A stretch of DNA of 11,203 bases from G001797105 sp964528155 (GTDB taxonomy: Bacteria > Chloroflexota > Anaerolineae > Anaerolineales > E44-bin32). This document shows, piece by piece, positions 6,747 through 11,203 of the stretch. The stretch lies in NCBI GenBank assembly GCA_964528155.1, contig CAZGRL010000115.1, forward strand, positions 1-11,203. Reading direction: 5' to 3'. A program made the position numbers and the translations under genes. The number at the start of each line of letters is the position of its first letter. Within the stretch, counting starts at the first letter, position 1. A model generated the notes under the pieces. That model saw only the letters and a list, made by a program, of their open reading frames with translations, was not told the origin of the DNA and did no database searches.

Positions 6747-7952
6747 TCATCCAACAACGCCCTTCTCTCCGGCCCTCCGTCCGAGCCATCCGGCCTCAGG
6801 CTGCCAGGCCGAGAACGCACCACCCCCGGCCATCAAGACGCCGACCGCCGCCGTCACGCCCATGAGCAAGGTCGGCGAGCTCCCACCTGCGGCCGCATGG
6901 GCAAGTAGCAGGGCAAGAAAAAGCGCGGCGGATATTCGCGGCACAAAACCCAGCCCTACCGCCGCGCCGGCTGCAAGCCCAACGAGCCTCAAGGCAGCAC
7001 CTGCTTCGCCGGCCATCGAAAAAGCGGATGAGGCCAATCCCACCTCCGGCTCTGATGATGTCGTCGCTCCAACACTGCCGAGATGCACAGCCGCGGCGAT
7101 CACGGCTGCTCGGAGCAGGACCGGCAGCCAATGGAGCATGACCCTCTTCACGCGCTGCCGAGCCCTCTGATACACGACCGAGTCTGGGTCGACGACTCCT
7201 GAAACGACAAGCCAATCGCGAGTGAAGCCGATCAGCAGTGGAAGAGCAAGGAGCACACCGCCGAGTGTGGTCACGGGAGGCTGCAGCACCGGGACGAGGA
7301 TGATTCCCAGAGCGCCCATCTGAAGCCCTGCCAGCGGGCGCCGGCTGTCGCTCTGCGGGAGAGGCTGAATCGGTTTGTCTGCCCGTCGGCGAATCCACAG
7401 CCCGAGGATGAAAGCGTAGCGAGCCAGACCGACCGGCAGATACCAAGCCGGGAGCGCTGAGAAATGAATGGCGATGGACACGGCGATCAGCAGGCCCAGG
7501 GCATCGTATTCGATATCAAGCGCCTCCCCCATCCGCGTCGCGTGATCCGAGGTGCGAGCAAGGTACCCGTCGAGATAATTGGCAACGTTTGCGATCGTGT
7601 AGATCACCGCCGGGATCCAGGCCAGCAGGCCCGGTTGACGAGGGAGGAGAAGGAAGCCGGCGAGACACGCCAGAAGCCAACCTCGAAACAGCGTTGCATT
7701 CGTCCCTGGCCCGAACTCGGACAGGAGCGTGCTCTCACCCGCCCGATGGTTCAGCGCGAGTCGGCGCTCGACGAAGGCGCCTTGATAGAGCCAAACGCCC
7801 AGCGGAATCCCAGCCCATGCGAAGCCGGCCGGCACACGGGAAGCCTGCGCCACCAGCACGCCGATCATCGAGATCGCCACGCAACCGTAGAGCACGCGGC
7901 TACGCCAGTGACGTCTGAGCCCGGCCAGCACCGTCTCGTGTAACAAGCTCAT
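6747..7952 (-). CDS. CDP-alcohol phosphatidyltransferase-like membrane protein with C-terminal membrane extension
   Basis: Resembles the CDP-alcohol phosphotransferase family, which joins a CDP-activated lipid or headgroup to an alcohol in the membrane. The signature D-x2-DG-x2-AR-x8-G-x3-D-x3-D appears at 125-150 as N125, D128, G129, A132, R133, G142, D146, D150, so the first metal-binding Asp is Asn. An upstream TNATLFR (84-90) fits the family. At 401 aa it is about twice the usual ~200. Roughly residues 270-395 add several hydrophobic helices with a glycine-rich pattern and a GGGAFS turn that recalls DoxX-like domains; this part is tentative. ATG 7952 has AAGGA close upstream (3-base spacing). 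It is the first gene of the minus-strand pair and points away from the citrate synthase gene. It probably supplies the lipid side of the neighbouring pathway, but activity is uncertain given the Asn. Confidence 0.78.
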   Translation of the reverse strand: MSLLHETVLAGLRRHWRSRVLYGCVAISMIGVLVAQASRVPAGFAWAGIPLGVWLYQGAFVERRLALNHRAGESTLLSEFGPGTNATLFRGWLLACLAGFLLLPRQPGLLAWIPAVIYTIANVANYLDGYLARTSDHATRMGEALDIEYDALGLLIAVSIAIHFSALPAWYLPVGLARYAFILGLWIRRRADKPIQPLPQSDSRRPLAGLQMGALGIILVPVLQPPVTTLGGVLLALPLLIGFTRDWLVVSGVVDPDSVVYQRARQRVKRVMLHWLPVLLRAAVIAAAVHLGSVGATTSSEPEVGLASSAFSMAGEAGAALRLVGLAAGAAVGLGFVPRISAALFLALLLAHAAAGGSSPTLLMGVTAAVGVLMAGGGAFSAWQPEAGWLGRRAGEKGVVG

Positions 7953-8001
7953 GTTCCTTGTTGGACGAATTCACTCGAATGGGAACGCCCGGATTTCAGC
8001 G

Positions 8002-8029
8002 ATCCTACCATAGCCTACGTCTGCTTGAA
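8002..8029 (-). promoter_or_regulatory. Candidate sigma-70-type promoter for the minus-strand pair
   Basis: On the minus strand TTCAAG (8029-8024) is followed after 16 bases by TAGGAT (8007-8002), about 50 bases before the start codon at 7952. The -35 match is poor and no evidence beyond the motif exists. Confidence 0.25.
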
Positions 8030-8086
8030 CCGAACCGGATCTGCGGCTCCCCCGAAAAATGGACACGGTCATCGATCAAGTCGGGG

Positions 8087-8092
8087 TAGAAT
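8087..8092 (+). promoter_or_regulatory. Possible -10 element upstream of citrate synthase
   Basis: TAGAAT lies 62 bases before the ATG. The best -35-like hexamer, TGGACA at 8060-8065, is 21 bases away, too far for a standard promoter. Weak call. Confidence 0.2.
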
Positions 8093-8154
8093 GCAAAGAT
8101 GGCGAGAGCCTCGAAAGACACGACATTCCAATCCCACAATCAGAGGAGGGCTAA

Positions 8155-9441
8155 ATGCCTTCAGACAGTCTAACGATTACAGACAACCGAACTGGCAAGA
8201 CCTATGAGCTCCCCATCGAGAACGACACGATCCGGACTCTGGACCTGCGCCAGATCAAGGTTGAGGCCGACGATTTCGGCATGATGGGATACGACCCGGC
8301 ATTCGGTAACACAGCCTCGACGAAGAGTCGATTGACATTCATCGATGGCGAGAAAGGTGTCTTGCGCTACCGAGGTTACCCGATCGAGCAACTGGCTGAA
8401 AACAGCACCTATCTGGAGGTCGCATACCTGCTCTTCTTCGGCGAACTTCCCAATCAGAAGCAACTCGACGACTGGGTCCACGACATTACCTTCCACACCT
8501 ATTTGCATGAGAACATCAAGGACCTGATGCAGGCATTCCGCTACGACGCCCATCCGATGGGCATGTTCATCTCCACCCTCGCCGCCCTGTCGACGTTCTA
8601 TCCAGAGGCGCGCAACGTGGATGACGAGACAGTGCGTCTGTACCAGGTCAAACGACTGATCGCCAAGGTGCCGACGATCGCGGCCTTCTCATATCGCCAC
8701 AACCTCGGCCTGCCGTATGTGTATCCCGACAACGACCTGAGTTATGCGGGCAATTTCCTGAGCATGATGTTCAAGATGGCGGAGGCCAAGTACACGCCGA
8801 ACCCGGCCCTCGAGCGGGCGCTCGACGTACTGTTCATCCTTCACGCTGATCACGAGCAGAACTGCAGCACAAATGCCATGCGCTCAATCGGATCGAGCAA
8901 GGTCGATCCCTACAGCGCCATGTCCGGCGCGGCGGCGGCGCTCTATGGGCCGCTCCACGGAGGCGCCAATGAAGCAGTCCTGCGAATGCTGCGCGAGATC
9001 GGGGAGAAGAAGAATATCCCCGATTTCTTGAAGCAAGTCGAAGCCGGGAAGCGCAAACTGATGGGGTTCGGGCACCGGGTCTACAAGAACTACGACCCGC
9101 GCGCCAGGATCGTCAAACAGGTGGCCGACGAGGTCTTCGAGGTCACCGGACGAAACCCGCTGCTGGATGTGGCCCTGGAGCTGGAGCACATCGCCCTGGA
9201 GGACGAGTACTTCGTCTCCCGCAAACTCTATCCAAATGTCGATTTCTACTCAGGGATCATCTACCAGGCCATGGGCCTGCCGGTCACGATGTACCCGGTG
9301 CTGTTCGCCATCGGGCGGACGATCGGCTGGTTGGCCCAATGGGAGGAGATGATGACCGATCCGGAACAGCGGATTGCCAGACCACGCCAGGTCTATCTCG
9401 GCGCCGAGAAGCGCGATTTTGTGCCTATGAAGAGCCGTTGA
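8155..9441 (+). CDS. gltA: Citrate synthase
   Basis: Condenses acetyl-CoA and oxaloacetate to citrate at the entry to the TCA cycle; cytosolic. At 428 aa it matches the hexameric-type bacterial GltA length. Key motifs are LHADHEQNCST (229-239), GPLHGGANEA (265-274) with catalytic H268, GFGHRVYKNYDPRA (304-317) with catalytic H307, and DFYSGI (363-368) with catalytic D363. The N-terminal beta-rich segment (1-50) typical of the long form is present. The start is set by GAGGAGGG at 8143-8150, four bases before the ATG. It looks monocistronic: 202 bases separate it from the divergent gene upstream, and a terminator follows. Function is confident; a 2-methylcitrate synthase role is less likely because no prp genes are adjacent. 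Confidence 0.97.
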   Translation: MPSDSLTITDNRTGKTYELPIENDTIRTLDLRQIKVEADDFGMMGYDPAFGNTASTKSRLTFIDGEKGVLRYRGYPIEQLAENSTYLEVAYLLFFGELPNQKQLDDWVHDITFHTYLHENIKDLMQAFRYDAHPMGMFISTLAALSTFYPEARNVDDETVRLYQVKRLIAKVPTIAAFSYRHNLGLPYVYPDNDLSYAGNFLSMMFKMAEAKYTPNPALERALDVLFILHADHEQNCSTNAMRSIGSSKVDPYSAMSGAAAALYGPLHGGANEAVLRMLREIGEKKNIPDFLKQVEAGKRKLMGFGHRVYKNYDPRARIVKQVADEVFEVTGRNPLLDVALELEHIALEDEYFVSRKLYPNVDFYSGIIYQAMGLPVTMYPVLFAIGRTIGWLAQWEEMMTDPEQRIARPRQVYLGAEKRDFVPMKSR

Positions 9442-9466
9442 TCCGGCGGCGCAGCCTGGTTGTCCT

Positions 9467-9495
9467 TCCAGCCACACACTGGTAGAGTGGCTGGA
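9467..9495 (+). other. Hairpin downstream of citrate synthase, perfect 9-bp stem
   Basis: TCCAGCCAC (9467-9475) pairs exactly with GTGGCTGGA (9487-9495) across an 11-base loop. No T-run follows. It sits just before the intrinsic terminator and may stabilise the transcript 3' end. Confidence 0.55.
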
Positions 9496-9504
9496 CCTGC
9501 ATAG

Positions 9505-9532
9505 ACCGGCCGGTATGACTGCGGCCGGTTTT
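9505..9532 (+). terminator. Intrinsic terminator of citrate synthase gene
   Basis: ACCGGCCG (9505-9512) pairs with CGGCCGGT (9522-9529) across a nine-base loop and runs directly into TTTT (9529-9532). The GC-rich stem plus short U-tract, 64 bases after the stop codon, fits a Rho-independent terminator. Confidence 0.7.
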
Positions 9533-9829
9533 CTCGTACGTCCCGGCACCTGCCATTTCTCCCGCGCTGAGCGGCCACTGGAATGGACACACACAGATGG
9601 CACCGACAGGACCACCGATCTTGCGCCGTCTCAGATGGCAGGCTATGATGCCTGCGCACACGGCCGCCCGACGGCGGTGGGAAGATGCGGCCCGCCATGC
9701 TACACTATCCTCCGACTTCCGCCGAGCATCGCGCAGGGCAATAGCCTCGAGACACGCGGCGCGTCGCTCGTCGGAACGGATCGTCGAGCAGCCGACTTGT
9801 CAAACCGGACTATCTGACCAACGGCCAGG
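9533..9829. other. Non-coding gap between citrate synthase terminator and GTPase module
   Basis: Open frames exist here in two phases, but they have no ribosome site, no recognisable domain and a composition typical of GC-rich chance frames, so I do not call them. The stretch probably carries the promoter of the downstream pair. Confidence 0.5.
9621..9649 (+). promoter_or_regulatory. Candidate promoter for the roadblock-GTPase pair
   Basis: TTGCGC (9621-9626) and TATGAT (9644-9649) are separated by the ideal 17 bases; the -10 matches five of six consensus positions. It lies 181 bases before the start codon. A second, extended -10-like site (TGCTACACT, 9698-9706) is closer to the gene but lacks a good -35. 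Confidence 0.35.
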
Positions 9830-10573
9830 ATGATGGACATCTTTCGTCGCCTTTTTCAGAGCCGACAAACCGAAGACAGCCATGATACTCCAGCCACGGA
9901 CCCCTCGACCGCGAATGCTGCCGGCCCCGCCGACGCCGACGCTGTCGCCGGCGAAAGCCAGCAAGTCGGAACAGTGGAAGAAGCGCAGGCCTACCTCGGG
10001 CGTTTGCAGGCAAAGATCAGCAAACTGGCCGAGGAGTTCGCATCCGGGATGATCAGCCGGGTGCAATTCCAGGAGTTGTTCGACCACTACCAGCGCGAGC
10101 GACGCATGGTTGAGTCCTGGCTGGACACGGCTTCTCTGGCGGAGGATTGGAAGCAGGCCGCCACCGAAGGTCGAAGCGTGATCATCCGCAGCCAGCATGC
10201 CGCCCGGGTGCTCGGCTATTCGATCTATGAAAGCGAGTCGGGAATGCCTCTAAAGACGATCGGCCAGTTCGAGCTGGATGCCGAACTGTTCGTCCCGATG
10301 CTGTCTTCCTATCGCTCCGCCACCAAAGAGATCTTCGGCGCCGGAATGCGCTCCACCGAGATCGAGGGCGGCGAGTGGTTGTGCTTCGTGCCGGGGGAGT
10401 ACACCACCTTGATGACTCTCTTCAGCAAAGAGCCGGCCGCCAGGCAGCTAGAGATGCTGGAAGAGCTCCATCGGCTTTTCGAGATGGCCAACCGGCCCCT
10501 GCTCAGCCGGCCGCCAGTCGATCCTGAAGCCCTGGCGCTGCCACATATCTCCTTCCTCGGATCCACGGGGTAG
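9830..10573 (+). CDS. Coiled-coil plus roadblock-like protein, likely GTPase partner
   Basis: Protein of 247 aa with three parts. Residues 1-45 are polar, Ala/Asp-rich and probably disordered. Residues 48-100 are helical and charged (AKISKLAEEFASG, then FQELFDHYQRERRMVE), a likely coiled coil. Residues 115-225 have the alternating strand/helix pattern of a Roadblock/LC7 or longin-like domain, including GYSIYESESGMPL and GEWLCFVPGEYTTLMTLF. No signal peptide or membrane helix is seen. Start ATG 9830, or the adjacent ATG 9833; an AGGA overlaps the first. The stop is 21 bases before a Rab-like GTPase gene, so the two are probably one operon. Roadblock proteins such as MglB act as activators or scaffolds of bacterial Ras-like GTPases. 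The same role is inferred here; the roadblock call rests on pattern, not on a search. Confidence 0.7.
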   Translation: MMDIFRRLFQSRQTEDSHDTPATDPSTANAAGPADADAVAGESQQVGTVEEAQAYLGRLQAKISKLAEEFASGMISRVQFQELFDHYQRERRMVESWLDTASLAEDWKQAATEGRSVIIRSQHAARVLGYSIYESESGMPLKTIGQFELDAELFVPMLSSYRSATKEIFGAGMRSTEIEGGEWLCFVPGEYTTLMTLFSKEPAARQLEMLEELHRLFEMANRPLLSRPPVDPEALALPHISFLGSTG

Positions 10574-10594
10574 GCACAGGGGGCCGATCGCGAC

Positions 10595-11098
10595 ATGCAA
10601 GAGATACCGGTTTTGAAAGTGGTCGTAGGCGGCCAGGGGACTGTAGGCAAGACCTCCCTTATACGACGTTACTGCCAGGGCAAGTTCGAGTCCTCGCGAG
10701 TCGCCACGATCGGCGTCGACTTTCAAACCCAGGTTGTTAAGCTCCCCGAAAAGACGGTCAAGCTCTCCATCTGGGATATGGCGGGCCAAGATCGGTTCCA
10801 GGTCATCCGCGGCGGCTTCTATCGTGGGAGTCGCGCCTCCGCACTCGTCTATGATGTCACCCAGATCGACAGCTTCGAACAGCTTGAAAAGTGGCGCAAT
10901 GAAATCCTCGAAGTCGTCCCCGGCGAACCATTCGTCGTCGTCGGGAACAAGATCGATCTGCAACGTGTCCAGGGCGCCGAAGAGGCGCGCGCCTTCGCCG
11001 CCTCGATCGGGGCGGAGTACCTGGAAACGAGCGCTCTCAGCGGCGAAGGCGTTTCGACCTTGTTCGAAACTCTGGCCCGGCTCGCCGCTGGAAAGTAG
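10595..11098 (+). CDS. Rab/Ras-like small GTPase
   Basis: Complete small GTPase domain, 167 aa, with strongly Rab-like motifs. The P-loop GQGTVGKT is at 13-20. Switch I contains T38 in TIGVDF, a string typical of eukaryotic Rab proteins. Switch II is WDMAGQDRF (60-68) with D61, G64 and Q65. Base recognition is NKID (118-121), and ETSAL (144-148) is the last guanine-binding loop. The catalytic Gln is kept, so it is probably hydrolysis-competent. It ends right after the G domain, with no C-terminal cysteines, so no prenylation as in Rab. Start ATG 10595 has a purine-rich GGGGG upstream. It pairs with the preceding roadblock-like gene. A role in polarity, membrane or cytoskeletal organisation, as for MglA, is possible but not shown. 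No GEF or effector gene is visible. Confidence 0.92.
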   Translation: MQEIPVLKVVVGGQGTVGKTSLIRRYCQGKFESSRVATIGVDFQTQVVKLPEKTVKLSIWDMAGQDRFQVIRGGFYRGSRASALVYDVTQIDSFEQLEKWRNEILEVVPGEPFVVVGNKIDLQRVQGAEEARAFAASIGAEYLETSALSGEGVSTLFETLARLAAGK

Positions 11099-11203
11099 TT
11101 CTTCAAGGCTGCCCTGCCCATCTGATCACTTACACGACGGGGACGTAAAGGGGGCGTCTAAAAAGAACCCTCTGCGGCACGTGTGGGCTTGAGAGTGTGA
11201 GGC
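11099..11203. other. Non-coding end of window
   Basis: No gene, clear terminator hairpin or tRNA is visible in these 105 bases. The next gene must start beyond the window. Confidence 0.4.

Noticed and set aside
6703..6823. Longer start for the flippase-like protein
   Set aside because: Would overlap the upstream gene by 77 bases and adds a Gly/Arg/Asp-rich tail without membrane character; ATG 6703 fits better.
9515..9833. Two overlapping plus-strand open frames after citrate synthase
   Set aside because: One begins inside the terminator hairpin; neither has a ribosome site or recognisable protein features.
1..11203. CRISPR arrays, insertion sequences, tRNA or rRNA genes
   Set aside because: No regularly spaced repeats, transposase motifs, terminal inverted repeats or RNA-gene signatures were seen.

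Overview
The window reads as GC-rich bacterial chromosome (about 60% by eye), densely packed with overlapping or closely spaced genes. Roadblock-type proteins paired with Ras/Rab-like GTPases, and pterin-synthase-like genes next to a zinc-free dehydrogenase, suggest Chloroflexota (Anaerolineae-like) or a related lineage. This is a judgement from protein style only; there is no rRNA or marker here to prove it.

Positions 261-5620, plus strand, hold a tight seven-gene array: GTP cyclohydrolase II (ribA), a stand-alone RibD-type reductase without its deaminase domain, a cysteine-free medium-chain dehydrogenase, a QueD/6-pyruvoyltetrahydropterin-synthase-like protein with altered catalytic residues, a GT4 glycosyltransferase, a small membrane protein that is frameshifted in this copy, and a class I SAM methyltransferase. 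Four junctions overlap by 1-4 bases. Converging from the minus strand (7952-5672) are a CDP-alcohol phosphatidyltransferase-like protein and a GGEP-motif flippase-like membrane protein.

RibA opens GTP and the reductase would act on the resulting pyrimidine. The remaining genes look suited to make, oxidise, glycosylate, methylate and possibly membrane-anchor a pterin- or pyrimidine-like molecule. No ribB, ribH, ribE or RibD deaminase is present, so this is unlikely to be simply a riboflavin operon. The end product cannot be told from the sequence.

After a 202-base divergent intergenic region comes a monocistronic citrate synthase gene (8155-9441) with a good intrinsic terminator. A 388-base non-coding gap with a candidate promoter follows. 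The window ends with a two-gene unit: a coiled-coil plus roadblock-like protein, then a strikingly Rab-like small GTPase. This is reminiscent of the MglB/MglA pairing but much closer to eukaryotic Rab in its motifs.

The two items most worth attention are the uncharacterised pterin/pyrimidine-glycolipid-like cluster with its non-canonical enzymes, and the Rab-like GTPase module.
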